From the NCBI GenBank assembly GCA_001660395.1, contig LXWE01000005.1, positions 1 to 64,000 of the forward strand: 64,000 bases of DNA, written 5' to 3'. This DNA comes from Alteromonadaceae bacterium XY-R5 (GTDB lineage: Bacteria; Pseudomonadota; Gammaproteobacteria; Enterobacterales; Alteromonadaceae). Below the pieces are notes generated by a model. The model ran no database searches. It saw nothing but the letters and a program-made list of their open reading frames with translations, and was not told where the DNA came from. The position numbers were made by a program, and so were the translations under genes. Shown here in pieces: positions 37,629 through 48,141 of the stretch. Within the stretch, counting starts at the first letter, position 1, and every line of letters starts with the position of its first letter.

Positions 37629-39461
37629 TTGACCACTCAGGCCATCAGCACCGATATCACGCAAACCCAATCCTCCGCCACAACGCCTGAACAGGTGTTG
37701 CAGCAGGTGTTTGGCTATACCGCGTTTCGCAGTGGCCAGCGCGAGGCCATTGAGCATGTGGTTGCAGGCGGAGATGCCTTGGTATTGTTGCCGACCGGTG
37801 GTGGTAAATCCTTGTGCTATCAGATCCCGGCCTTAATCTTTGATGGTTTGACGGTGGTGGTTTCGCCGCTGATTTCACTGATGAAAGATCAGGTAGATGC
37901 CCTTGCCGCCAGCGGTATTGCCGCGACCTACCTGAATGCTTCACTGTCGCGTGAACAGCAATTAGATATCTACAAGGGCCTGCACGACGGCAAATTCAAA
38001 ATGCTGTATGTGGCGCCAGAGCGCCTGATGCAGGCCGATTTTATCGAGCGCCTGCGGCATCTTCCGTTAAGCATGATTGCCGTAGATGAGGCGCACTGTG
38101 TGTCTCACTGGGGTCATGATTTTCGTCAGGAATACCGTCAGCTTTACCGTTTAAAGCAGCTTTTCCCACAGGTACCTATGATGGGCCTGACGGCAACAGC
38201 CGACCTGGCCACCCGTGCTGATATTCAGCAGCAACTGGGCCTGAATGAACCCCTGGTATATAAAGGCAGTTTTGACCGCCCGAACATTCGCTACAACCAA
38301 CTGGCTAAATATAAAGCGAGTGAGCAAGTACTTGCTTATGTTAAGGAGCAGGAAGGCAGTGGCATCATTTATTGTAATAGCCGGGCGAAAGTGGACGAAG
38401 TTGCGCTGAAACTTGCACGCGCGGGGATCAATTGCGCCGGTTATCACGCCGGGCTAGAGACGGAAATCCGCGATAAAATTCAGCGCGATTTCATTCAGGA
38501 TAACATCGACGTTATCGTTGCCACCGTTGCCTTCGGTATGGGGATTAACAAGCCAAATGTACGCTTTGTGGTGCACTTCGATTTGCCTCGAAGCGTTGAG
38601 TCGTACTACCAGGAAACCGGTCGCGCAGGGCGTGATGGCATGCCGGCAGAAGCGCTGTTGCTATTTGATGAAAAAGACAGTGCCCGCATTCGTCAGTGGA
38701 TAGGCATGGGCGAAAATACCGAGCGTCAGGAAGTGGAGTTGCAAAAGTTTGCCGCGATGGAAGCCTTTGCCGAAGCGCAAACCTGTCGACGTCAGGTACT
38801 ACTGAACTACTTCTCTGAATATAGCGGTGAGCATTGTGGTAACTGTGATATCTGTCTAGACCCACCAAAACGCTTTGACGGCACAGTAGAAGCGCAAAAA
38901 GTGCTTTCCTGTATTTATCGCCTTAACCAGATGAGCGCCAGCCAGTATGTGATCGATGTGCTGCGAGGTAAAAGTATTCGCCGTATTATTGAGTCTGGCC
39001 ATGATCAGCTCAGTACCTACGGGTTAGGTAAGGATAAAACCGATGCTTACTGGCATAACTTGATTAATCAGTTGATCCATCAGGGCCTGCTGCGCATTGA
39101 TATTACCCAAAATGCGGTGCTGAAGCTGACGGAAGCGGCGCGTCCGGTGTTAAAAGGCGAAGTGCCAGTGAATTTGGCGGTGCCGCGTTTAGTGGTCAGT
39201 AAGGTGAAAAACAAAGGGCTGGAAGAGAAGAACTACGATCGCAAGTTGTTCGCTAAGCTCAAACATTTACGTAAGGCCATCGCCGAAGAAGACCAGGTGC
39301 CGCCTTATGTAGTGTTCAACGACGCCACTCTGGCGGATATGGCCAGCAAACTTCCGACAACTTACGCTGATATGCTTGATGTGAGTGGGGTCGGCCAAAC
39401 GAAGCTGGAACGTTACGGCAGCCAGTTTTTGACTGCCATTCGCGATTATCTCGATTCCTAA
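37629..39461 (+). CDS. recQ: ATP-dependent DNA helicase RecQ
   Basis: A 610-residue 3'-5' helicase of the RecF recombination pathway. Walker A is PTGGGKSLCYQ (Lys60), DEAH box VDEAHCVSHWGHDFR (about 152-166), and motif VI is QETGRAGRDG near 320. The zinc-binding cysteines include CRRQ and CGNCDIC near 385. The RQC winged-helix domain follows (about 405-515), and an HRDC domain ends the protein (about 530-608). The only possible start is TTG at 37629: an in-frame stop lies at 37617, and the next ATG is far downstream. Confidence 0.95.
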   Translation: MTTQAISTDITQTQSSATTPEQVLQQVFGYTAFRSGQREAIEHVVAGGDALVLLPTGGGKSLCYQIPALIFDGLTVVVSPLISLMKDQVDALAASGIAATYLNASLSREQQLDIYKGLHDGKFKMLYVAPERLMQADFIERLRHLPLSMIAVDEAHCVSHWGHDFRQEYRQLYRLKQLFPQVPMMGLTATADLATRADIQQQLGLNEPLVYKGSFDRPNIRYNQLAKYKASEQVLAYVKEQEGSGIIYCNSRAKVDEVALKLARAGINCAGYHAGLETEIRDKIQRDFIQDNIDVIVATVAFGMGINKPNVRFVVHFDLPRSVESYYQETGRAGRDGMPAEALLLFDEKDSARIRQWIGMGENTERQEVELQKFAAMEAFAEAQTCRRQVLLNYFSEYSGEHCGNCDICLDPPKRFDGTVEAQKVLSCIYRLNQMSASQYVIDVLRGKSIRRIIESGHDQLSTYGLGKDKTDAYWHNLINQLIHQGLLRIDITQNAVLKLTEAARPVLKGEVPVNLAVPRLVVSKVKNKGLEEKNYDRKLFAKLKHLRKAIAEEDQVPPYVVFNDATLADMASKLPTTYADMLDVSGVGQTKLERYGSQFLTAIRDYLDS

Positions 39462-39500
39462 TTCTAAGCCGGGTGGCGTTAATTGTGTCTTGCGCCAGAA

Positions 39501-40166
39501 TCAGGCGTAGTCGTACTGGCCACCTTTGTACAAGGCCTGCTGATAGGCCGGACGCTGGTGAACTTTATCCAGCCAGGCACGAATATGTCGGCAACTGGCG
39601 GTTTCTACTCGTGCTAACGCTGCTTCTAACGGAAAACTCATCTGAATATCAGCACCACTGATTTGCTCGCCGGCAAACCATTCGTGATTCGCTAAATACT
39701 CATCTACAAAACTTAACGCGCTATCGATAATTGGGCCGTAGTAGTGGCTCATAATGGCATCAACAAATTTGCTGGCGATAGCTTTGACGAAAAATGGCTT
39801 AGCTTTCCCTTTGGCGGTACCTAATACCAGTTTTGCTACCAGTGGCGGCATCATGCTGCCTTCGGCGAAGTGTAACCAATACAGATATTGACGCTGGGCT
39901 TCTGAGCCTGGGGCTGGCTTCCAGCTATCATCTGCGTACTGGCTGATCAGATACTCAATAATAGCGCCAGACTCTGCCATGGTCACATCACCATCTGTAA
40001 TGACAGGGGCTTTACCTAGCGGGTGGATCAGCTTGAGAGTCGAAGGGGCTAAATTGGTTTTGCTGTCACGCTGGTAAGTTTTAATTTGGTATTCCACGCC
40101 CAATTCTTCAAGAAGCCAGAGGATCCGGTGGGAACGAGAGTTGTTCAGATGGTGCAGGGTAAGCAT
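39501..40166 (-). CDS. Glutathione S-transferase family protein
   Basis: A 221-residue GST. The N-terminal thioredoxin domain (about 1-78) begins MLTLHHLNNSRSHRILWLL; the Ser near residue 10-12 is the likely catalytic residue, and the GKAPVITDGDVTMAESGAII block (about 51-70) binds the gamma-glutamyl part of glutathione. The helical C-terminal domain fills the rest. It resembles the bacterial Beta/Theta-like GSTs close to yeast Gtt1. The substrate is unknown. recQ ends 39 bp away on the other strand. Confidence 0.9.
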   Translation of the reverse strand: MLTLHHLNNSRSHRILWLLEELGVEYQIKTYQRDSKTNLAPSTLKLIHPLGKAPVITDGDVTMAESGAIIEYLISQYADDSWKPAPGSEAQRQYLYWLHFAEGSMMPPLVAKLVLGTAKGKAKPFFVKAIASKFVDAIMSHYYGPIIDSALSFVDEYLANHEWFAGEQISGADIQMSFPLEAALARVETASCRHIRAWLDKVHQRPAYQQALYKGGQYDYA

Positions 40167-40298
40167 AGGGTCTCCATGAAAGTGTAATGGTTCCTTTTAC
40201 TCACCTTAGCCTGATTTAGACCAAATAATATGACAAATTTTTATCAGGAGCCCCGAAACGGGTCTTCAGGGCCTGATTTTATTAGTGATTACTGGGGC

Positions 40299-42014
40299 TT
40301 ACTGTTGAGCAGAGATCCAGTCGTTGAGAATGTCTTCCAATACATCAATGGGGAGCGAGCCGTGGCCAATGACTTGGTCATGGAAGGCGCGTAAATCAAA
40401 TTTCTCACCTAATACCTGTTCGGCGTGTTGACGGAATTGTCGGATTTTTAGCTCGCCGATTTTGTAGGACAGCGCCTGACCCGGCCAGGTAATGTAACGG
40501 TCGATTTGGTCTGCAATCGCTTGATCCGTTAATGCCGTATATTGCTTAAGATAATCAATGGCCTGCTGACGACTCCAGCCCATGGCGTGAATACCTGTGT
40601 CAACGACTAAACGGCATGCGCGCCACATTTCAAAGCCTAAGCGGCCAAAATCTTCTGCCGGGGTTTGATAAAAGCCGGCTTCCTTACCCAATCGCTCGCT
40701 ATACAAGGCCCAGCCTTCGCCAAACGCACTATGGTTAAGGGTTTTACGAAACTCGGGCATATCCAGTTCCATTGCCAGCGCCGTTTGCAGGTGATGGCCC
40801 GGAATGGCTTCATGCAGCGTAAGGCTGGTGAGGTTATACAGGGGCTGCATCTTTACATCGGAATTGATGAAATAGGTGCCAGGTGAAGCGCTGTCAGAAG
40901 GCGGCATGTAGTAAGCAAGACGGCGAGAATCGCCATTAATGGCAAAAGTATTACGCGGTAAATTGCCAAAAAACTTAGGTAACTGGCCATACATTTTTTG
41001 GGCAATAAAGGCCGTCTTTTCTATCACATCCTGGCGGCTTTCAGCATAGGACGATGGGTCTGCGGCAATATGCGCAAGATAGGCTTTGAAATCACCGCTA
41101 AATCCACTTTGTTTGATGACTTCCTGCATCTCAGCATAAATACGCGCCACTTCCGATTTGCCCAGCGTGTGAATCGCCTGTGGTGACATATTGGTGGTGG
41201 TGTAAAACTCGGCGGTGTAAGCATAATAGTCTGCACCACCGGCTAAGCTGCCAATGCCTGCCTGTTGACGACACTTAGGCATATACTCCTGAGTGAAAAA
41301 GTCATACAGATGCTGATAAGCAGGAAGTATTTTATCTTCTATCATAGCCAAGCCCTGCTGGCGTAATTCCTGTTGCTTAGCACTGCTAATTTGGCCGGGC
41401 ATGTGAGTGAAAGGTGCATACCAGGGGCTTTGTTTTGGATCTTTGCCCAGATAGGCACTGATGGTGCTTTCATAACCTTTGAAGCTTTCACAATATTGGG
41501 TTAAACCTTTGTCGGCACCAGCCTGCATCAGAGCGATGTTTTCATCGTTAAAGCGCGGGAAATCCGCCAGACTGACCAGATACTGCTGGTAATCATCCAG
41601 ATTTAAAAACGCCATATTGGCTGGCGCATCAGCAAAATACGTATGCCAGCCGCTAAGAAAATTCATCGGAAAATAACGATCCCACGAGGCGTAGTAGGCC
41701 TTTTCCGTTTGGCGCTCATAAGCAAATAAACGATAGCTGACCTTATCTTCGCCGGTTAATTCATCCAGCGGGATATTGGCTAAGGCATCAAGTATTTGAT
41801 TGTTAAAAGCTTCACGACGGGCGAACCCTTCCGGACTAAAATCAGCAAGCTTACCGTGAGGTTTCCAGCCATCAGGGTCGGTGCGGAAAAAGACCTGCTC
41901 CTGCTCGGCATTTTGCCAGTGTTTCTCTAATAACTGATGAAAGTCTGTAGTGGTGTCAGCGGATGCTAGACTGGGAGCGAGCAAAGCGCAGATAGCTAGG
42001 AAAGGTTTTCTCAT
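40299..42014 (-). CDS. DUF885 family exported zinc peptidase-like protein
   Basis: A 571-residue protein with a signal peptide (about residues 1-20, ending ASA). The C-terminal part has HEAIPGHHLQTALAM, an HExxxGH-type zinc motif, followed by EGWALYSERLGKEAGFY, where a downstream Glu is the likely third ligand; both are diagnostic for DUF885. The family is thought to contain dipeptidyl carboxypeptidase-like metallopeptidases, but function is not firmly set. It adds to the M1, S9C and DPP4-like peptidases in this window. Confidence 0.85.
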   Translation of the reverse strand: MRKPFLAICALLAPSLASADTTTDFHQLLEKHWQNAEQEQVFFRTDPDGWKPHGKLADFSPEGFARREAFNNQILDALANIPLDELTGEDKVSYRLFAYERQTEKAYYASWDRYFPMNFLSGWHTYFADAPANMAFLNLDDYQQYLVSLADFPRFNDENIALMQAGADKGLTQYCESFKGYESTISAYLGKDPKQSPWYAPFTHMPGQISSAKQQELRQQGLAMIEDKILPAYQHLYDFFTQEYMPKCRQQAGIGSLAGGADYYAYTAEFYTTTNMSPQAIHTLGKSEVARIYAEMQEVIKQSGFSGDFKAYLAHIAADPSSYAESRQDVIEKTAFIAQKMYGQLPKFFGNLPRNTFAINGDSRRLAYYMPPSDSASPGTYFINSDVKMQPLYNLTSLTLHEAIPGHHLQTALAMELDMPEFRKTLNHSAFGEGWALYSERLGKEAGFYQTPAEDFGRLGFEMWRACRLVVDTGIHAMGWSRQQAIDYLKQYTALTDQAIADQIDRYITWPGQALSYKIGELKIRQFRQHAEQVLGEKFDLRAFHDQVIGHGSLPIDVLEDILNDWISAQQ

Positions 42015-42123
42015 CGGGGCATCTTATTTTTGTTGTCGAAAGTAAATGCGCAGACTAATACAGACACTTGGCTGGAACAAGGCTTTACCCCGCCAATCGA
42101 CGGGGCAGGAAGTGAGTGACGAT

Positions 42124-44043
42124 TTACAATTTAAAGCGGGTGACTTGTGCTGTCAGTTCAGCGGCTAAGGCATCTAGTTGCTCACTTACTTTCACAAGTT
42201 CTATAGCGGTTTCCAGGTTTTCATTGCTGTTATTGCTAATGGTATCGATATTTTGATTAATATCTTCTACTACCACTGTTTGTTCTTCTGTCGCGGTTGC
42301 GACCTGGGTATTGATGTCGTTAATCTGGCTAATGCCACTGGCGATATCCTGAAGCAAATCGTCAATGTCGGTGGCGGCACTGACCACGGCTGTGGTTTGT
42401 GTACGGCTGGCTTGCATCTCAGCGACTGCCTGACGGGAATCCAGACGGAACTTGTCGATTTTGACCTGAATTTCTGCAGTGGCACCGGCGGCGCGCTGGG
42501 CCAGGCTGCGCACTTCATCTGCTACCACGGAGAAACCCCGTCCGTGCTCAGCTGCGCGAGCAGCCTCGATGGCAGCATTTAGTGCTAACAGGTTGGTCTG
42601 TTCGGAAATGCCGCGAATGGTATCGAGGATACTGCCAATTTCTGTAGTGTGGGCGTCGAGCGCCTGGATCACACCGGCTACCTCCGTGACCTGGGTGGAC
42701 AGATTCTGGATTGACGTTAACGCATCCTGGGTAAGCTGGCGGCCCTGCATGGATGTTTCTGCCGAATGACTGGCGTTGTTGGCGGCGGCGAGGGCAGACT
42801 GCGCGATTTCATTGACCGTAGAGCCCATCTGCGTCAAGGCGGTGGCGACTTGCATGGTACTGTCGCGCTGAATCTGACTATTATCCATGGTATGCTTGGA
42901 TTTGCGCGCCACTTCGCTCGCGGAAGCGCGCAGGGTTGCGCTGGTATTGGCCACAGCCATGATGGTGGTGTGCAAACTGGCAATAAAGTTATTAAAACCT
43001 TCCACCAGACGGCCGGTTTCTTTTTGTTCAGGGATGTCGATACGCAGGGTTAAATCCCCTTCACCACGACCTAAATCCTGAAAAACATTAGCAAGCTGTT
43101 CAATGGGCCTGCTAATACTCCCCGCCAGCCAGATACCAATAACGGCAAATCCGGCAGCAATCACAACCGACCACAGCACCATCTGGCTGCTCGCCTGGTT
43201 AAGTGATGCGTAGAGTTCGTCTTCAGGGACCTGAGCAATTACATACCAGCCAGCGCTAGGTACAAATGTACTGGCAAACAGAATGGATTCTCCATCAAGG
43301 TCTGTGCGCACCAGGGTGAAGTCACTTTTCTGCAGCAATTGGGTTGACGTTTGCCGTCCGGCGATGTCTTGCAGGTTAACTTTACCGAGTATGCTGCTGT
43401 CGGGATGGACGTTCACTATGCCCTTGTCGTCGACCATAAACACAAATCCTGAATCGGCAATCTTAACGCTGTTTAATGCCGCGACCAGATCATCAACAGA
43501 TTTAGCGATGCCAGATAAGCCACGCCCATCCAGCTGTTGATAATCAGCAAAGAGTTCAAATCCGACCCCGGGTTCATTATACAGAGCCAGCAGTTCGGCA
43601 TTACCGCTGTTCTTGTAATCGAAGAACCAGTCACTGCCGTCATTCTCTTTGAACTGGGCGAGAAAGCCTTTTTGATTCCAGTATTTATTGGTTTGTCTGT
43701 CGGCGAAGGATGACACCGTCAGGCCATTAAATTTGTTGATATTCGACAGGTATTTGGCCAGTCGCTGTTCTCCGGCGGTATTGCCGCCATTGGCTGCCCA
43801 TTCGAGTAAGTCTGGATTTGTGGCAATGCTAAAGGCCAGTGATTTCATCACGCTGACTTCTTTGTCAACTCGGTTTGCGACTTGTTTCACCATATTCGGC
43901 AACTGTACCTGTTCGGTGTTGGTTTGCACCAGCTGGTGGGCAATCCATTGTCCCATAGTACCCACCAACAGGGTGGATGCGAGCACAGCGATAATTAAGG
44001 TCAGAAGCAATTTTTGCTTTATGCTGAGGGCGCTTATCTTCAT
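42124..44043 (-). CDS. Methyl-accepting chemotaxis protein, double-Cache sensor
   Basis: A 639-residue chemoreceptor. The first helix (about 11-35) anchors a large periplasmic ligand domain (about 38-285) of the dCache type, which contains [19 protein letters not shown] and [20 protein letters not shown] second helix (about 288-310) leads to HAMP (about 310-362), then the methylation helices and the signalling tip near [17 protein letters not shown] (about 493-509). No CheR-binding pentapeptide ends the protein. It sends ligand signals to CheA/CheW; the ligand is likely a small organic molecule such as an amino acid, an inference from the Cache type. Confidence 0.93.
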   Translation of the reverse strand: MKISALSIKQKLLLTLIIAVLASTLLVGTMGQWIAHQLVQTNTEQVQLPNMVKQVANRVDKEVSVMKSLAFSIATNPDLLEWAANGGNTAGEQRLAKYLSNINKFNGLTVSSFADRQTNKYWNQKGFLAQFKENDGSDWFFDYKNSGNAELLALYNEPGVGFELFADYQQLDGRGLSGIAKSVDDLVAALNSVKIADSGFVFMVDDKGIVNVHPDSSILGKVNLQDIAGRQTSTQLLQKSDFTLVRTDLDGESILFASTFVPSAGWYVIAQVPEDELYASLNQASSQMVLWSVVIAAGFAVIGIWLAGSISRPIEQLANVFQDLGRGEGDLTLRIDIPEQKETGRLVEGFNNFIASLHTTIMAVANTSATLRASASEVARKSKHTMDNSQIQRDSTMQVATALTQMGSTVNEIAQSALAAANNASHSAETSMQGRQLTQDALTSIQNLSTQVTEVAGVIQALDAHTTEIGSILDTIRGISEQTNLLALNAAIEAARAAEHGRGFSVVADEVRSLAQRAAGATAEIQVKIDKFRLDSRQAVAEMQASRTQTTAVVSAATDIDDLLQDIASGISQINDINTQVATATEEQTVVVEDINQNIDTISNNSNENLETAIELVKVSEQLDALAAELTAQVTRFKL

Positions 44044-44331
44044 CTTGTTATTACAACCACTACATTAATGAGATTAAGTGAGAAAAATTTTTCTGAGCAG
44101 TGACGTTAAACTGCCGGTGTTGAGCTTACAAGCATAAAATGGACGATTTACACACAATTATCTCCTTGGTAGTGTTGTTTAACATCTTGTTTTCAAAGTA
44201 TTTAACTTTTGGCCTTAACCCTGTGTCGGCGAAAAGTTTACAGCCGCCAGAGGCTGGATTGCGGCGTTAGGCTGGCACTTTTTATCTAATAGAAATAGAA
44301 TTCCAGACGTCTAAACGTCTTATGGTGAAAC

Positions 44332-45669
44332 ATGCAACAACAATCATCCGCTACCCAAACGCCTCTGAGTCATCGGGGAAAGCTGGCCTTATTGCCATTA
44401 GTGACCTTTTTGGCTTTGTTTCTTGGCGTTGGCTTTTACTATCAAAGTCAGGGCGTGGAATTTGCCTTTTACCAATTGCCTGCGCCAGTGGCGATTATTC
44501 CGGCGATTTTACTGGCGTTTTTGTTGTCGCGAGAATCGTTAAATCACACCATCGAAGAATTTGTGAAAGGGGCTGGTCATCCAAATATTATGACCATGTG
44601 CCTGATTTTCCTGTTGGCAGGGGGCTTTTCAGCGGTAGCGAAAAGTACGGGAGCCGTTGATGCGACGGTTGGCTTAGGGTTACATCTGATCCCGACGCAG
44701 TTGTTGCTGCCTGGCTTGTTTCTGATTGCGGCGTTTATCGCGACTGCCATGGGCACCTCAATGGGGACTCTGGCAGCGATGGCACCCATTGGTCTTGGTC
44801 TGGCTGAGGGTGCTGGCTTGGATAAAGCTTTGGTGGCAGGAGCCTTAGTATCGGGCGCAATATTTGGAGACAACCTGTCGATTATTTCCGATACCACTAT
44901 TGCAGCAACCCGTACCCAAGGCTGTGAAATGCGGGATAAATTCAAAGCCAATTTAAAGCTTGCGCTTCCTGCTGCGTTAATTGTGGTGGTGTTGCTGGCT
45001 GTAAACAGCAGCCCGACCGCCCCGCCGCCATCAGAGTTAAACAATGCCTGGCTGGTGGTGCCTTATTTGATGATTCTGACCATGGCCGTGGCTGGCATTA
45101 ATGTGTTTGTGGTGCTGTTAAGTGGGATTGTGGTGTCGCTGCTGATGGGCTCGTTAGTGGCGGATTACGCCTTAGCCAATGCTGGCAATGATATTTACAA
45201 TGGCTTTAAGCAAATGCAGGAAGTTTTCATTCTCGCCATTTTGCTGGGGGGGATGTCTGAGTTAATGCGCCGACAGGGTGGTTTAACCTATATGGTTAAT
45301 CGATTGAGCCGCTGGGTACAGCGCCTGAATGTGAACAAAGAACTAGGCCATTCAATGGGCATTGCGGGGTTGATCGCTCTGGCAAATATCTGTATCGCGA
45401 ATAATACCGTGTCGATTATCGTCACCGGCGAAGTTGCCAAGGAATTGGCCGAGGAAGGTGGCATTAGTGCGCCGCGTGCAGCCAGCTTGCTGGATATTTT
45501 CGCCTGCGTTATTCAGGGAATCGTCCCTTACGGAGCGCAACTGCTGTTGGTCGGGGCGACGTTTTCAGTGTCACCTATTGAGGTGATCCCATACGCCTGG
45601 TATTGCTTTGTCTTAGCGGCAGTTGCTATCGGTAGTTTTATCTGGGCGGCGAAAAATCAGCGAGACTAA
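44332..45669 (+). CDS. NhaC-type Na+/H+ antiporter family protein
   Basis: A 445-residue inner-membrane protein with about eleven or twelve transmembrane helices. The segments GTSMGTLAAMAPIGLGLA (about 141-158) and GALVSGAIFGDNLSIISDTT (about 169-188) match the NhaC family, where the GDNxSxISDTT block is a transport signature. Members exchange sodium for protons or carry malate/lactate. A sodium-dependent function suits a marine host. It is monocistronic; a long hairpin follows. Confidence 0.87.
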   Translation: MQQQSSATQTPLSHRGKLALLPLVTFLALFLGVGFYYQSQGVEFAFYQLPAPVAIIPAILLAFLLSRESLNHTIEEFVKGAGHPNIMTMCLIFLLAGGFSAVAKSTGAVDATVGLGLHLIPTQLLLPGLFLIAAFIATAMGTSMGTLAAMAPIGLGLAEGAGLDKALVAGALVSGAIFGDNLSIISDTTIAATRTQGCEMRDKFKANLKLALPAALIVVVLLAVNSSPTAPPPSELNNAWLVVPYLMILTMAVAGINVFVVLLSGIVVSLLMGSLVADYALANAGNDIYNGFKQMQEVFILAILLGGMSELMRRQGGLTYMVNRLSRWVQRLNVNKELGHSMGIAGLIALANICIANNTVSIIVTGEVAKELAEEGGISAPRAASLLDIFACVIQGIVPYGAQLLLVGATFSVSPIEVIPYAWYCFVLAAVAIGSFIWAAKNQRD

Positions 45670-45672
45670 ATA

Positions 45673-45707
45673 GGTATCTGAATGCACTGATAGCGCATTC
45701 AGATACC
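45673..45707. terminator. Long hairpin between antiporter and DPP4-like gene
   Basis: A perfect 13-bp stem (GGTATCTGAATGC / GCATTCAGATACC) with a 9-nt loop fills the 52-bp gap between two convergent genes. It lacks a U-tract, so it could act as a weak or Rho-assisted terminator for both. Confidence 0.55.
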
Positions 45708-45721
45708 GGGATACTCGAAAG

Positions 45722-48019
45722 TTACCTTTTTTCGTGAAGTAGATTAGATTCAAAGAATCTTGTTCTCAGAGTTTGCAGGTGAAGAGTAGTTCCTTCACCT
45801 TCTCTTAGTGAATGGCTGCGATTCGGATAAGACATAAAGTCGAACTGTTTATTGTATTTAACCAATTCATTGATTAGCTCTTCAGTACCTTGATAGTGTA
45901 CGTTATCGTCTCCTGTGCCGTGTACAAGTAACAGTTTTCCTGTTAAGTCTTTGGCAAAAGTAATCGGGGACGTTTGTGTATAACTTTCCGGGTCCGAGTT
46001 TGGGTTACCAGAATAGCGTTCCTGATAAATGCTATCGTACAAACGAATGTCGGCAACCGGAGCCTGAGCCACGCCTACTTTAAATTTATCTCCATGTCTG
46101 AACAGCAGATTCAAGGTTGAACTACCGCCGCCTGAATGTCCCCATACTCCAACGCGAGTAGTATCAATTTGTGGCCAGCGCGCAGCCATTGCATCTAACG
46201 CATCGACTTGATCGCGAACAGTAATACTGCCGATTTTTTTATAAATGGATTTACGCCAGTCGCGGCCTTTGGGTGCTCTGGTACCGCGATTGTCGACAGA
46301 TGCCATGATAAAGCCCTTCTGTGCCATCATGCTATTCCAGAGATATCCTTTTCCACCCCATTTATCCTGTACTGTAGAACCCCATGGCTCGCCATAAACG
46401 TAAAAGATAATTGGGTAAGTTTTGTTTGGATCCATATTGGGCGGAAACATAATCCAGCCGTCTAAGGGCACACCATCTCGGGCAGCAACCTGAAAGAATT
46501 CATGTTTGGGCAGATTTTGTTTTGTCAAAGACTCTTTGAGGGCATCGTTGCGAGTAAGGGGTTTAATGACGGAGTGATCATTCACGCGAATAATGTCACT
46601 GCTGGGAGGTAGATCAAAGCGGCTGTACGAGTGCATGGCCCACTGCGTGTCCTTAGACATGTAGTAACTGTTTTGGCCTGTGTAGTTTGCAGGAGTAATA
46701 CGTTCAACTGGCTTACTGCCATCTAAACTTGTTCGGAACAGATAACGCTGTTCAGGATGGTCTGGTGACGCAATAAAATACAGACTATTAGTCGTCTCAT
46801 TCATACCAATATATTCTACAACGTCATATTCTCCAGGAGTTAAATCGATAATTGATGCGCCGTCACGGGCAATACGATATAGGTGGCGCCAACCATCTCG
46901 CTCACTATGGAAAATAAAGTGCTGTCCATCTGATTCCCATTCAGCCTGATAGTACCATTCTAGAAATGCCTCATCATGGTCAGTGTAAATCAGATCTAAT
47001 TTACCCTGTTGCCAATCAAAAAGTTGCAGCTTATTGGTGTTTTGCGGACGATTAACATCCTGAATGAGCAGAGCCTTACCATCGCTGGCCCAGCTAATGC
47101 GCGGGATATAGCGATCACGGCTATTCCCTGCTAATGGTGCCCAGCGAGTCTGTTTATCTGTCAGCGATACCACTCCAACACGAACTGCTGAGTTTTGTTC
47201 GCCAGCTTTCGGATATGGGAAGCGGTTAATCGTTGGATACAGAGAATCTGTGTTGTTGATCATGGTGAAATATTTCACACCGCTGCTATCTAGCTGCCAA
47301 TAGGCGATACTTTTACTGTCAGGGTTCCAGCGAAAGCCATCTCGAATACTAAATTCTTCTTCGTATACCCAGTCAAAATTACCGTTAATGGTCGTTTCGT
47401 TGCCATCCTGAGTTAGCGGGGAAGCAAGATGTTCACCTAAGGTCTCAAAGTAGATATTGTTGTGTTGAACGTAGGCGACCTTTTGGCTATCGGGCGAAAA
47501 CTTGGCGAACATAAGGCTACGAGGCTTGGGTGAGTTACCGCCTAGTTGGTATAGAACATTTGTTTTTAAATTCAGTACCCAAAAATCACCACGGCTACGA
47601 GACCTCCAGACTTTTTCGCCCTGAGTAAATACCAGTAGCCAATTGCCATCTTTAGACCACTGGTAGTCTTCAATGGTTAACGGCACTTTACTGCCTATAG
47701 GGGTGAGCTGTTCCAACGAGACCAGAACTTTCCGTCCGCTACCATCGGGTTGATAACGGACGATATCGCTACCATCAACCCCATGCTTATTTTCATCTGC
47801 AATTTGGGGAGACGCTGAGCGTGATTCAAGAACTGTGTAGCCACTGCCATCATCTAACCAACGGAAATAAGGCGCACGTTCCTGATTAAAAGTCTTATCT
47901 TTAAAAATCTGTTCAAGGCTTAAGACGGGACTTGATGTGTCTTTCGCCGTATAGGTAGTACTGCAACTTGCTAAGCCGACACAACTGGCGAGAATAAGCG
48001 CTAGTGTTTGATTTCGCAT
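45722..48019 (-). CDS. Dipeptidyl peptidase IV-like S9B peptidase, lipoprotein
   Basis: A 765-residue prolyl peptidase with a lipoprotein signal; the lipobox LASC puts the lipidated cysteine at about residue 19, so it is likely membrane-anchored in the periplasm or on the surface. An eight-bladed beta-propeller (about 50-480) precedes the alpha/beta-hydrolase domain (about 500-765). The triad is Ser629 in GHSGGGSS, Asp704 or 705 in HGTGDDNVH, and His736 in NRSHSL. DFDWVYEEEFSIRDGF resembles the double-Glu motif that binds the free peptide N-terminus. It should cut X-Pro or X-Ala dipeptides from peptide N-termini. Confidence 0.9.
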   Translation of the reverse strand: MRNQTLALILASCVGLASCSTTYTAKDTSSPVLSLEQIFKDKTFNQERAPYFRWLDDGSGYTVLESRSASPQIADENKHGVDGSDIVRYQPDGSGRKVLVSLEQLTPIGSKVPLTIEDYQWSKDGNWLLVFTQGEKVWRSRSRGDFWVLNLKTNVLYQLGGNSPKPRSLMFAKFSPDSQKVAYVQHNNIYFETLGEHLASPLTQDGNETTINGNFDWVYEEEFSIRDGFRWNPDSKSIAYWQLDSSGVKYFTMINNTDSLYPTINRFPYPKAGEQNSAVRVGVVSLTDKQTRWAPLAGNSRDRYIPRISWASDGKALLIQDVNRPQNTNKLQLFDWQQGKLDLIYTDHDEAFLEWYYQAEWESDGQHFIFHSERDGWRHLYRIARDGASIIDLTPGEYDVVEYIGMNETTNSLYFIASPDHPEQRYLFRTSLDGSKPVERITPANYTGQNSYYMSKDTQWAMHSYSRFDLPPSSDIIRVNDHSVIKPLTRNDALKESLTKQNLPKHEFFQVAARDGVPLDGWIMFPPNMDPNKTYPIIFYVYGEPWGSTVQDKWGGKGYLWNSMMAQKGFIMASVDNRGTRAPKGRDWRKSIYKKIGSITVRDQVDALDAMAARWPQIDTTRVGVWGHSGGGSSTLNLLFRHGDKFKVGVAQAPVADIRLYDSIYQERYSGNPNSDPESYTQTSPITFAKDLTGKLLLVHGTGDDNVHYQGTEELINELVKYNKQFDFMSYPNRSHSLREGEGTTLHLQTLRTRFFESNLLHEKR

Positions 48020-48141
48020 AGGAATGTTCCTTCGTGCGGATACCTAAAGGTATCTCTGATTATTGAAGGATTACTATCATATACGATGCGAAGTTAGATA
48101 GCGGCTGTTTAACTTCCCTTTATGTTGTTTCAGCGTGTCTA

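Noticed and set aside
42178-44068. Several plus-strand ORFs opposite the chemoreceptor gene
   Set aside because: They are antisense frames of a well-conserved receptor, without ribosome binding sites or recognisable products.
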